Shown here: positions 1 through 7,120 of the stretch, piece by piece | Layout: every line of letters starts with the position of its first letter | How positions within the stretch are numbered: the stretch's first letter is position 1 | Assembly: GCA_039680605.1 (NCBI GenBank) | Contig: JBDKTA010000054.1 | Span: 1 to 64,000, forward strand | Source: Planctomycetaceae bacterium | GTDB lineage: Bacteria > Planctomycetota > Phycisphaerae > SM23-33 | Direction of reading: 5' to 3' | DNA: 64,000 nt | Notes under the pieces: model-generated | Seen by the model: only the letters and a program-made list of their open reading frames with translations | Database searches by the model: none | Told to the model about the DNA's origin: nothing | Position numbers and translations under genes: made by a program

Positions 1-2
1 TT

Positions 3-92
3 GAATACATCGAAGTGTTTTACAATCGTAAACGGCTACACAGTTCGATAGGCTATGTCAGCCCCGAAGCGTTCGAGGCGGGCCTGAATTGA
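3..92 (+). CDS. IS3-family transposase, C-terminal end
   Basis: The window starts inside this gene. 29 codons in frame 3 end at a TGA (90-92). The visible residues YNRKRLHSSIGYVSPEAFE are the hallmark C-terminus of IS3-family OrfB (DDE) transposases, where the conserved R-x2-SS-x-GY-x-sP-x-F tail follows the catalytic Glu. The catalytic residues lie left of the window. I see no obvious terminal inverted repeat directly after the stop, so the right end of the element may be degraded or decayed. Family assignment is secure; whether the copy is intact cannot be judged. Confidence 0.85.
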   Translation, partial: EYIEVFYNRKRLHSSIGYVSPEAFEAGLN

Positions 93-169
93 TACTTCGG
101 CGCGCCCACCATTCGTGGGGAAGCCCACACAGTGACCTTGAGGCAAGATCACGTGTGTGTTTTGATGCC

Positions 170-442
170 ATGTCCGCATTTGTGGCGCCGGGGCTCGGGG
201 CTGATTATACTCTTGATGTTCACGGTGAACTTCGACCTTTGCAGGGCACTGACCTTAAAACGGATATCCTGATTAAGGTCGTTGTATATGACTCAAAAGG
301 CCGGGTCATGGGACAGGACGATCAGGAAATAACCTCGTCGGACTTCTATGGATTTGAAGTCTTTGCGATATCGGTGTTCCACCTGCCCTCTAACGAGATT
401 TCCAAGATTGCCATAATCCCAAAGAAGTCCAGTTCAACCTGA
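170..442 (+). pseudogene. C-terminal remnant of an uncharacterised protein
   Basis: About 90 residues remain with a coherent, protein-like composition (hydrophobic strands such as DILIKVVVYDSKGRV and FYGFEVFAISV, ending in a basic IPKK tail). The frame is also open back to a TTG at 89 that overlaps the transposase stop, but there is no Shine-Dalgarno there and residues before about position 170 look like noise. I infer that the left part of the gene was lost next to the IS3 element. The fold looks like a small beta-rich domain. I cannot name a function. Confidence 0.4.
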
Positions 443-1443
443 GCTTGGTATGAATCGCTATTCTTGTCCTTTACAGCTTCGTTCACTTACTATTCGTGGC
501 ATTGGCTCATATATTCATGGTGCTCGGGTATCCGGGGGTATCCGGGGACACCATGTGTATCCGGGGACATCCATGAGCAAGTCTGTGTCAAGACTCTAGC
601 GGGCGGGAACGTGGGGCAGTCACGTATTAGTGCTCCACAGAAACGGGGCGGCTCTGCTCTTTGTTCGGCGCTTGGGGGTGCGGCCGGGGGCTATTGTCGG
701 GCGCCCCTGCCGGGGCGGAGAGGGCCCCCTGGAGTGCGGCGGCAGCGACGCCGCCTTGGCTGTTGTTGGCTGGTAATACCCCGTCGAGGCACAGACACTC
801 AGGAAAAAGAAGATCGATGTCTTGGCGTTCTCGGCGGTTCTTGCTCCCCGCACGATGGCGTTTTGACCTGCCCGAAAAAACATCCAGGGCGGCGTCGCGG
901 CCGCCGCACTCCAGGGTCGCTTTGCGGCGACGGGGGACGGATGGTGGACAAGGGCGGCTCCGGTTCTTATCTCCATCTTCTCGCTTTTCCCTGTGCCTCC
1001 TCTCAATCTCAAAAGGAAAGGGGACAGGCTATTTTGACGGGTTGGTCTTTGGATGTAGTTCCTTTATTCAGGGGCAGACTCGGGGGCGGAGGGTGTGATC
1101 CAGGCCCAGCGCTGCGGCCGTCCGCTTGGCGAGCATGGTCTGGCACGACACCGCCTCGAGCCCGGTTTGTTGCCCGCGCCGTTTGAGCGGAGCGCGCGGA
1201 GTGGAATGTCTACTATTAAGGTCTGCGCATACCACAATTGGACGGGCTTCCCGCGAAACGGCTGTGAAAAGTACAACAAAGTGCAAGGAAGTGGAATTGT
1301 GGTATAGGCCGTACCGCTGTCGGGGCGGTCTGCTGCCCCGGCCATGCCACAAGGCGGGGAGCATGGGCGAGACGCCCATGCCACAAAGCGGGAGCATGGG
1401 CGGGTCCTTCGGCAGGCTCAGGATGACCTCCGGTGGTAATGGG
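443..1443. other. Gene-free, repeat-rich kilobase
   Basis: No frame here shows a convincing protein; the open frames are artefacts of high GC. The stretch holds three close copies of a tatccgggg unit (528-575), a 29-bp inverted repeat pair (727-755 with 888-916), and the phrase gggcgagacgccc with its neighbours at about 1358-1400. It ends just before the acylphosphatase promoter. Confidence 0.6.
727..916. repeat. Inverted repeat pair, 29-bp arms
   Basis: Arm 727-755 (begins ccctggagtgcggcggc) is matched by the reverse complement at 888-916 with 28 of 29 positions identical; the spacer is 132 nt. Each arm is also partly self-complementary (ggcggc/gccgcc). It lies in the gene-free stretch after the IS3 remnant and belongs to the same class of intergenic palindromes seen elsewhere in the host part. 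Confidence 0.7.
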
Positions 1444-1473
1444 TTGAATTGATCGGCGCAGGGGCACTAAAAT
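1444..1473 (+). promoter_or_regulatory. Sigma-70-like promoter for acyP
   Basis: TTGAAT at 1444-1449 and TAAAAT at 1468-1473 are separated by 18 nt and lie 16 nt before the acylphosphatase ATG. Motif match only. Confidence 0.45.
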
Positions 1474-1489
1474 CCATCGGGAGCTTCTT

Positions 1490-1789
1490 ATGGCTGATGA
1501 ACAGACGGCAGTGGCGCAGAACCAGCAGCGGATCATCCGCTTTTTCGGCACGGTGCAAGGGGTGGGCTTTCGCTGGCTGGCGTGCCGCGTGGCCAAGTCG
1601 TATGACATTCGCGGGTACGTTCGCAACTGCCCCGACGGAACGGTCGAGTGCGTGGCCGAGGGTCCGGCTGACCAGATCGACGGCTTCATCGGCGACCTGA
1701 AGGAACGCATGTCCGGGTACATCCGCAAGGTCCAGCAGCAGACCGCCCCGGCGGCTGGCACGTTCGACAGCTTCACGGTGCGGTACTAG
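1490..1789 (+). CDS. acyP: Acylphosphatase
   Basis: Small cytosolic enzyme that hydrolyses carboxyl-phosphate bonds of acylphosphates. The 99 residues match the usual 90-100 of the family. The signature GTVQGVGFRW (20-29) supplies the phosphate-binding Arg28, and GYVRNCPDGTVE (42-53) supplies catalytic Asn46; both are present. The gagctt before the ATG is a weak ribosome site. The gene stands alone behind its own promoter and overlaps the 3' end of the convergent phosphodiesterase gene by 17 bp, so the two transcripts end antisense to each other. Confidence 0.95.
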   Translation: MADEQTAVAQNQQRIIRFFGTVQGVGFRWLACRVAKSYDIRGYVRNCPDGTVECVAEGPADQIDGFIGDLKERMSGYIRKVQQQTAPAAGTFDSFTVRY

Positions 1790-3512
1790 CAGGTCGCGTC
1801 GCGGCGGGTTGCGTGTCGGCCGCTCTGGCGTGGTAGATGTTGCTCTTGAGAATGCTGCGTCCGTCGAGGTGCGGCGGGATGGGTCGCCCCAGCAGTTCCA
1901 GGACGGTCGGCACGATATCGGTGGACCGGACCGTCGAGACGCGCCCATGCGGGATGCCCGGACCGGCGGCCATCACCGGGATGTAGGCCTCGCAGTCGCG
2001 CAATCCGCCGTGTCCGGCGTTGAGAACGGTATGGAAGTCCCAGTCGGGTCTGGCGAAGGCCATCACGTCCGCTCGGCGGTTCTCCTCGCGGAAGAACGCC
2101 AGCAGCGAGGCGATAAAGGCCGGAAAGGGCGTATGCTCGGTGGCGTCGAGCCACTGCCTCGGGGCAGCGGGCTTGCCCGCCAGCAGTTCGGCGGGCACCG
2201 TGCCTTCCCACTCGAAGGGGTCGGTTCCGCTGACGAGGCGATAGGTGACGTCGCCGCCGCGCCCGGCGGGCTGGCTGAACTCTGCCTCCCCCATGCTGCG
2301 GCGAACGCGGACACGATTGGGGCCGGCGGAATAGGCGATGGCTTCGACCGCATGCTGGTCCAGCAGCAGCTTGAAGATGTCGATCGTGCCGCCCCGCGCG
2401 GCGGGGTAGGCCGCTATCTCAGCGGCGGTGGGGCGCTGCGACCAGTCGTCCCAGTGTGCGAACCGCCCGTTCTTGAAGACGGGCTTTCGCAGCCACAAGC
2501 CCAGGTACCGGTCGCCCGTGCGATCCACGACGGCGCTGAAGCGGTCGTAGTATTTCTTGCGGTCGGCGAACGAGGTCTTTTCCCACAGGTACTTTTTGGC
2601 CACGTTCAGGTCGGGGTGGTCCTCGATCATCTCCTTGAGCCGGGAGTGGTTGTTGACGGGGCACATGCCGTGATCGCTGACCAGAAGGATCGCCAGTTTG
2701 TCCAGCAGGCCGGCCCGCTCGAAATCACCCAGCACCCGCCCGAGTTGAAAGTCCAGTTCCACCAGGCATTGGCGATAGTGGGGACCCTCCAGCCCCTGGC
2801 GGTAGGCACAGAAGTCCGGCGTCAGGAGATAGGAGATGGTCAGTGCCGGCCACTGCCCACGCTTACGGGCCAACTCGGCCAGTTCCTTAAAGCGGTACAG
2901 CGACACGCGATCGACCAGGTCGTACCACCCGAGGTAGAATGCCACGCCGGCCGACAGCCAGTTCTCGAACCATTTGTCGCTGCCGCGGTTGGCCTGGAAG
3001 AAGAGCGAGGCGGTAAACTCATCGTCGAGCATCTCGAAGACGGTCGGGGCGGCGTAGTCGCAGTCGAGCGTGTTCTTCTGTGCCAGCGTCTCGTAATTGC
3101 GGTAGACGTACTTGCAGCGGTCGAACCAGTGGTTGCCCGTGACGGTGTGGTGGCCGGGCAGCAGGCCTGTGGCGATGCTGGTGATATTGGCCAGCGTCAC
3201 CGACGGCACGTGCGCCACCGCCCGCGGCGCATACAGACCGCGATCGACGAAATACTTCTTCAGCGTCGGCAGCTTGCCATCGGCGAGCATCTCCTCGACG
3301 ATGATCCCGCTGAGACCGTCGACCATGAACACGATGGCGCCGGCAGCTTTCGCCCCCGGTTTGACCGTCACGGCACCGGGCGGCATGGACAAGTCCAGAC
3401 CGAACGAATCGGCCGGACCGTGCGGGCCCGGAACGCCGCAGCCCTGCCAGAGAGCGGCACTCAGAAGAAGTAGCGACACGCTGGGCAGGAAGGAACATCT
3501 TGGCGAATGCAT
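1773..3512 (-). CDS. Exported type I phosphodiesterase / nucleotide pyrophosphatase-like protein
   Basis: Alkaline-phosphatase superfamily enzyme. I start it at the ATG at 3512, which has GGAG nine bases upstream, rather than the upstream TTG at 3533; this gives 579 residues. The N-terminus is a signal peptide ending WQGC, which suggests a lipoprotein (Cys25). Metal-site landmarks are in order: FMVDGL (Asp65), nucleophile Thr in PSVTLAN (Thr106) followed by ATGLLPGHH, then VSDHGM, and AGHGG near the C-terminus, ending with the usual TDIVPTVLELLG segment. The substrate is unknown; the family cleaves phosphodiesters or phosphonates. Probably periplasmic. Confidence 0.82.
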   Translation of the reverse strand: MHSPRCSFLPSVSLLLLSAALWQGCGVPGPHGPADSFGLDLSMPPGAVTVKPGAKAAGAIVFMVDGLSGIIVEEMLADGKLPTLKKYFVDRGLYAPRAVAHVPSVTLANITSIATGLLPGHHTVTGNHWFDRCKYVYRNYETLAQKNTLDCDYAAPTVFEMLDDEFTASLFFQANRGSDKWFENWLSAGVAFYLGWYDLVDRVSLYRFKELAELARKRGQWPALTISYLLTPDFCAYRQGLEGPHYRQCLVELDFQLGRVLGDFERAGLLDKLAILLVSDHGMCPVNNHSRLKEMIEDHPDLNVAKKYLWEKTSFADRKKYYDRFSAVVDRTGDRYLGLWLRKPVFKNGRFAHWDDWSQRPTAAEIAAYPAARGGTIDIFKLLLDQHAVEAIAYSAGPNRVRVRRSMGEAEFSQPAGRGGDVTYRLVSGTDPFEWEGTVPAELLAGKPAAPRQWLDATEHTPFPAFIASLLAFFREENRRADVMAFARPDWDFHTVLNAGHGGLRDCEAYIPVMAAGPGIPHGRVSTVRSTDIVPTVLELLGRPIPPHLDGRSILKSNIYHARAADTQPAATRPASTAP

Positions 3513-3533
3513 GGCCGGCGTCTCCAAATGCAA

Positions 3534-3556
3534 ACGCCTCTGGATTTCAGAGGCGT
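3534..3556 (-). terminator. Stem-loop after the DUF1571 gene
   Basis: Nine-base-pair perfect stem (3534-3542 with 3548-3556, arm acgcctctg) and a 5-nt loop, lying between the end of the DUF1571 gene and the start of the next minus-strand gene. There is no strong U-tract, so it may terminate weakly or act as a processed spacer hairpin. Confidence 0.45.
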
Positions 3557-3590
3557 CTGGTTTGGAGAATTATATTCGCGAGGGGTGCGG

Positions 3591-4466
3591 CTATTTGCGG
3601 CCGCTGATTTCGTTGGCCTCGGGCAGGAAGTCAGCCGCTTTGAGCGGTTCGTTCCAGCGGATGTCTTTGTACTCGTAGCTGCAGAGCAGTTCGGGGGTCT
3701 TCTGCCATCCCCATCCGCGTACGCAAATGGGAACGAGGTGCTCCAGGTCGATAAAGGTTTCGGTCTTGGCGGCGGGATAGTCGTCCTTGGGCGGCAGCAG
3801 GCGGATCAGGACGACAGCGTTTCGTCCGGCGACTTCGGCATAACCGCCGAACTGTTCCTTGAGATCGCCGGCGGCCTTGGCCTTGACATAGACTTCCAGC
3901 AGGCTCTGAAGGCTTCGTTCGAAGCCGAACTCATCAACGGTCCGCAGGCTGGCGGCGCGGGCGTCTTTGCCTCGGGGATCGACAGCCACCGATCCGCCGG
4001 CCAGCGCTCGGGCCAGGGCATTGGTGGGGCGGACGATCATCTTGTTGTCCCACTTCCCCTTGACGTACAGGACGCGGTCGCCCTGACCGGGGTTCTTCGT
4101 CCAGGCCATGGCGACGCTGAAGGGGTTCTGCATGAACTTGACGTCTACCGCCTGCACGGGCAGGAGCGTTGCATTAATGCGTTCCTGCTTGATCAGGGTG
4201 CAGCGGTAGCTGGAAATGGTCTTCTTGTAGTTTTCGAGGCACTTTTCGAGCAGGGCGATGTGGTCGGTCTGGGCCAGTTTCTTGACATTGATGCTTGTGT
4301 TCTTCGGCTCGGCGATCAAGGTCGTTTCGCCGGGAAGGACCGCGACATACTTGTCGGGCTGAAATGCCACCCGCGTGCATTGCACGCAGAACAGCACCGC
4401 AAGGAACAACCCTACCCACAGGCGAACGCGGCGATTGCGGGGGGCGAAAAATCCTCGTATGTTCAT
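3591..4466 (-). CDS. DUF1571-type exported protein
   Basis: 291 residues. An N-terminal basic stretch and one hydrophobic helix (LWVGLFLAVLFCVQC, about 16-30) indicate a signal anchor or lipoprotein. The rest resembles the planctomycete DUF1571 family: an ALLEKCLENYKKTISSYRC segment, then FSVAMAWTKNPGQGDRVLY, then a GYAEVAGRNA/PPKDDYPAAKTETF region that looks like an outer-membrane lipoprotein-carrier (LolA-like) beta sheet. The start has GAGGTG seven bases upstream. Function is unknown. It shares orientation with the phosphodiesterase gene and may be co-transcribed through the stem-loop between them. Confidence 0.7.
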   Translation of the reverse strand: MNIRGFFAPRNRRVRLWVGLFLAVLFCVQCTRVAFQPDKYVAVLPGETTLIAEPKNTSINVKKLAQTDHIALLEKCLENYKKTISSYRCTLIKQERINATLLPVQAVDVKFMQNPFSVAMAWTKNPGQGDRVLYVKGKWDNKMIVRPTNALARALAGGSVAVDPRGKDARAASLRTVDEFGFERSLQSLLEVYVKAKAAGDLKEQFGGYAEVAGRNAVVLIRLLPPKDDYPAAKTETFIDLEHLVPICVRGWGWQKTPELLCSYEYKDIRWNEPLKAADFLPEANEISGRK

Positions 4467-4824
4467 ACCGGCACCTCGCGGTTAAGGTCGACCTTCTCGC
4501 AGCGACCGCGCAGCACAAAAGCACCTGTCGGCGCAAAGAGGGCAGACATTTCTCGTGATCGACTCGCGGCCAAGGATTCCATTAGGCCTTTTCGCATACA
4601 AACCGGCTTATCCTTTTTGCAGCAACCCCGCTTGCCATCCGCGCGGCCGGCACGGCCGGGCGAATGATTTGGATAAGTATAGGGACTCGCCCTCGCCAGT
4701 CAAAGAAAAAAGTAAATTCGTTGGGGCCGCTCTGTCCGATTATTCCGAGTTGCCGCCGGGGCAACAACACGGGGCATGAAGCAACAACGCCGCTCCGTGT
4801 TGTCGCTCCTGCACGTACACCGCC

Positions 4825-4853
4825 TTGACGGGCCTCTTGCCAGCGCGTATAGT
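4825..4853 (+). promoter_or_regulatory. Sigma-70-like promoter for the epimerase gene
   Basis: TTGACG (4825-4830), 17-nt spacer, TATAGT (4848-4853): close to consensus at ideal spacing, 40 nt before the start codon of the downstream dehydratase. The remaining bases between 4467 and 4824 show no gene. Confidence 0.6.
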
Positions 4854-4893
4854 CTACCCTCCCACCCCGATAGACCTTCAGAGGATGAGAACG

Positions 4894-5904
4894 ATGAACC
4901 TGATCACCGGAGCCACCGGGCTGCTGGGCAGCCACATAGCCGAACAACTGGTCAAGGGCGGCCACAAGGTGCGGGTCCTTGTTCGCCGCGGCAGCGACAC
5001 GGCGTTCCTGGACAGCCTGGGCGTCGAGAAGGCCGTCGGCGACGTGACCGATCCGGCCAGCATCGCTACGGCCATGCAGGGCATCGACGTGGTCTACCAT
5101 TCCGCCGCCAAGGTCGGCGACTGGGGCCCCTGGAGCGACTTCGTCAACATCACCATCGAGGGGACGCGCAACATGCTCGATGCCGCCAAGGCCGCCAAGG
5201 TCAAGCGGTTCCTGCACGTCTCGAGCATCTCGGCGTACGGGCACCTCAACGGCGAGGGGCTGGTCGTCGACGAGAGCTACCCGCTGGGCGCCAACCTGTA
5301 CAAGTGGGCGTACTACAGCCGCTCCAAGGCCACCGCCGAGGCGATGGCGTGGGAATACTTCAAGCGAGGCGACGTTCCGCTGACGGTGGTCAAGCCCAGT
5401 TGGCTGTACGGCCCGCGCGACCGCGCGTCGATGCCGCGGTTGATCCGCGCCATCCGCAACCGCAAGATCAAGCTCTTCGGCGGCGGCGACAATCTGTTCA
5501 ACCTCACTTACGCCGGCAACGAGGCCCATGGGTGCATCCTGGCGGCCACCGCCGACAAAGCCCTGGGGCAGATGTACAACCTCTCCAGCGACGGGGCGAT
5601 CACGCAAGGTCAGTTCATCAACCGCATCGCCCAATGCCTGGGTGTGGCGCCGGTGACGCGGTCGGTGCCGTACGGCGTGGCCAAGGGCGCCGCGTTCCTG
5701 ATGGAATGCGTCGGTCACCTGACCGCCAGTGAGAAACCGCCCCTGCTGACCCGCTACGGGCTGTGGTTGATGGGCCGGCGATGCTTCTTCTCCCCCGAAA
5801 AGGCCCGCCGCGAATTGGGATGGCAGCCGACCGTCAGCTACGACGAAGGAATTCCGCTGTCAGTAGCCTGGTGCCTGGAGAACGTGATGGGGGAGAAGAA
5901 ATAG
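4894..5904 (+). CDS. NAD(P)-dependent epimerase/dehydratase (extended SDR)
   Basis: 336 residues. The ATG at 4894 is preceded by GAGGA at 8 nt; an in-frame ATG at 4885 sits on that ribosome site and is less likely. The Rossmann motif GATGLLG is at residues 6-12 and the catalytic Y-x3-K is YSRSK at 141-145, with a Ser in HVSSIS (108-113) completing the triad. The C-terminal half carries the substrate domain (GGGDNLFNLTY, then YNLSSDG). The sequence type recalls dihydroflavonol-reductase or sterol/3-beta-HSD-like SDRs acting on a nucleotide sugar, terpenoid or ketone; the actual substrate is not readable. Monocistronic behind its own promoter. Confidence 0.85.
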   Translation: MNLITGATGLLGSHIAEQLVKGGHKVRVLVRRGSDTAFLDSLGVEKAVGDVTDPASIATAMQGIDVVYHSAAKVGDWGPWSDFVNITIEGTRNMLDAAKAAKVKRFLHVSSISAYGHLNGEGLVVDESYPLGANLYKWAYYSRSKATAEAMAWEYFKRGDVPLTVVKPSWLYGPRDRASMPRLIRAIRNRKIKLFGGGDNLFNLTYAGNEAHGCILAATADKALGQMYNLSSDGAITQGQFINRIAQCLGVAPVTRSVPYGVAKGAAFLMECVGHLTASEKPPLLTRYGLWLMGRRCFFSPEKARRELGWQPTVSYDEGIPLSVAWCLENVMGEKK

Positions 5905-6072
5905 CTTTCAGCGGTCAACTCTCGGGTTGCATGGCGACACGCGCGGCGGGTCGCCATGGGCGCAACGGGTCGGCGGCAAGAAACGCGCGGGGCAAGTCCC
6001 GCCGCTAACGGTTCAGCGGCGGCAGTTGAGACCGGTGGAAGACCGCTAATAGCTGATAGCTGTCAACTGCTT
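5905..6072. repeat. Host intergenic palindrome cluster, copy 1
   Basis: Contains the palindrome catggcgac-N11-gtcgccatg (5930-5958), then a cgcgcggggcaagtcccgcc phrase (5984-6003) that recurs in the opposite orientation at 9591-9618 and 14353-14380, then an agctgatagct palindrome (6050-6060). No coding potential. Confidence 0.7.
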
Positions 6073-6633
6073 TCACAGGCACTTGCTGATTTCTTTCAGG
6101 AGCAAGTCCATGTCCAGGGGCTTTTCGAGGCAAACCTCCGCGCCACAGTCGGTGATCTGCTGGACGTTTTCCTCGCTGGGATAGGCCGTCATCGCGATCA
6201 CGCGCGCGTGTCGCGTCTGGTCGTTGGACTTGATGATCCGGCACACGTCATAGCCGTCGACGCCGGGCATCTTCAGGTCCAGCAGCACCACCTCAGGCGC
6301 CAGCGTAGCGACCAACTGCCCCGCACGGAACCCGTCGTTGGCCTCAATGACCTCGAACTCCTGGAAGGCTTCCTTAATGGTCCCGGCCAGCAGTTGCGTG
6401 ATTGCCGGTTCGTCGTCGACGATCAGGACGCGGCAGGGCCGCGCCTGAGCTTCCGCCGGAACGGGCATCCCATGCTGGCGGCAGAAATGAATCAAATCGT
6501 CCACGACCACCCGCCGATGCCCGCCGGGCGTACGGTATGCTTTGAGCAGACCCTGATCGATCCAATTGGCCACCGACCCGGGGTCCACATGAAGCATCTG
6601 CGCTATCGCGAACGTCGACAAATTTTTAGCCAT
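6073..6633 (-). CDS. HTH (MerR/excisionase-like) plus receiver-domain response regulator
   Basis: 186 residues from the ATG at 6633. Residues 5-50 form an excisionase/MerR-type winged helix (FAIAQMLHVDPGSVANWIDQG then RTPGGHRRV), the DNA-binding module often called HTH_17. Residues 67-184 are a CheY-like receiver with all phosphorylation residues: Asp73/Asp74, phospho-acceptor Asp119 in LLDLKMPG, Thr149 and Lys171. The DNA-binding domain precedes the receiver, the reverse of classical OmpR or NarL types. No sensor kinase gene is adjacent, so it is an orphan here. Targets are unknown. Confidence 0.8.
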   Translation of the reverse strand: MAKNLSTFAIAQMLHVDPGSVANWIDQGLLKAYRTPGGHRRVVVDDLIHFCRQHGMPVPAEAQARPCRVLIVDDEPAITQLLAGTIKEAFQEFEVIEANDGFRAGQLVATLAPEVVLLDLKMPGVDGYDVCRIIKSNDQTRHARVIAMTAYPSEENVQQITDCGAEVCLEKPLDMDLLLKEISKCL

Positions 6634-6819
6634 TGCCGCCTGCCTCAAGCCTCGCTGGGGGGCTCTTATCGCCGAAAACAAGCCACTAAATCATGATAGG
6701 CAGCATGTGTCGGAAAAATGCCGCCAAGAAATATCGAGAAGGCATGAAAAAAAAGCCAAACTTACTCGCCCCCCTCGGAATACACCCTCGGATTTTTGCA
6801 GGAAGTTCAACGAGAAACA

Positions 6820-6849
6820 TTGACAACCGGCATTCGCAGCCGATATCAT
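6820..6849 (+). promoter_or_regulatory. Promoter for the ilvB leader
   Basis: TTGACA (6820-6825) and TATCAT (6844-6849) with an 18-nt spacer. It would start a transcript near 6857 with a leader of about 260 nt before ilvB. Confidence 0.5.
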
Positions 6850-6882
6850 AAACAGGCGTCTGTTTCTTTGGCAAGAGTTAAA

Positions 6883-6990
6883 ATGATGCTCCTCAGGTAT
6901 ATTTTGAGCATGTTCTTCGCGGCGATGGCTCCCCGCCCCGCCCTCTGCCCTGTCGTGTACACACATCCGCGACTGGTCGCTGTACGATAG
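6883..6990 (+). CDS. Possible ilv leader peptide
   Basis: 35 codons beginning with two ATGs (MMLLRYILSMFFAAM), ending in a TAG that abuts a strong hairpin. Ten of the 35 residues are Leu, Ile or Val, clustered near both ends. It lies inside the long ilvB leader behind a good promoter. Known ilv operons in enterobacteria are attenuated through such Leu/Ile/Val-rich peptides; here the enrichment is modest and the ribosome site weak, so this is a suggestion only. Confidence 0.25.
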   Translation: MMLLRYILSMFFAAMAPRPALCPVVYTHPRLVAVR

Positions 6991-7020
6991 GCTGCTGCGG
7001 GGATTTGTCGCGCAGCAGCC
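6990..7020 (+). promoter_or_regulatory. Leader stem-loop upstream of ilvB
   Basis: Ten-base-pair perfect stem ggctgctgcg / cgcagcagcc (6990-6999 with 7011-7020), 11-nt loop, starting at the last base of the possible leader-peptide stop codon. No U-tract follows, so it would not be a classical intrinsic terminator. The rest of the leader to 7120 contains no gene. Confidence 0.4.
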
Positions 7021-7120
7021 GTCTTGAGTCCGACTCCCGGATCGTCCCGCGGTCATGATGCAGGAATATGAGGTCGCCGGCCGATCAATCTGATAATATC
7101 CAAAAAAAGGTATAGGTAAA

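Noticed and set aside
464-1452. Several overlapping open frames of 70-240 residues in the first kilobase
   Set aside because: Composition is Arg/Gly/Ser-rich noise, frames overlap on both strands, and the DNA consists of inverted and tandem repeats. No ribosome site or domain.
1809-3473. Plus-strand 554-residue frame
   Set aside because: Antisense shadow of the phosphodiesterase gene, a result of strong third-position GC bias.
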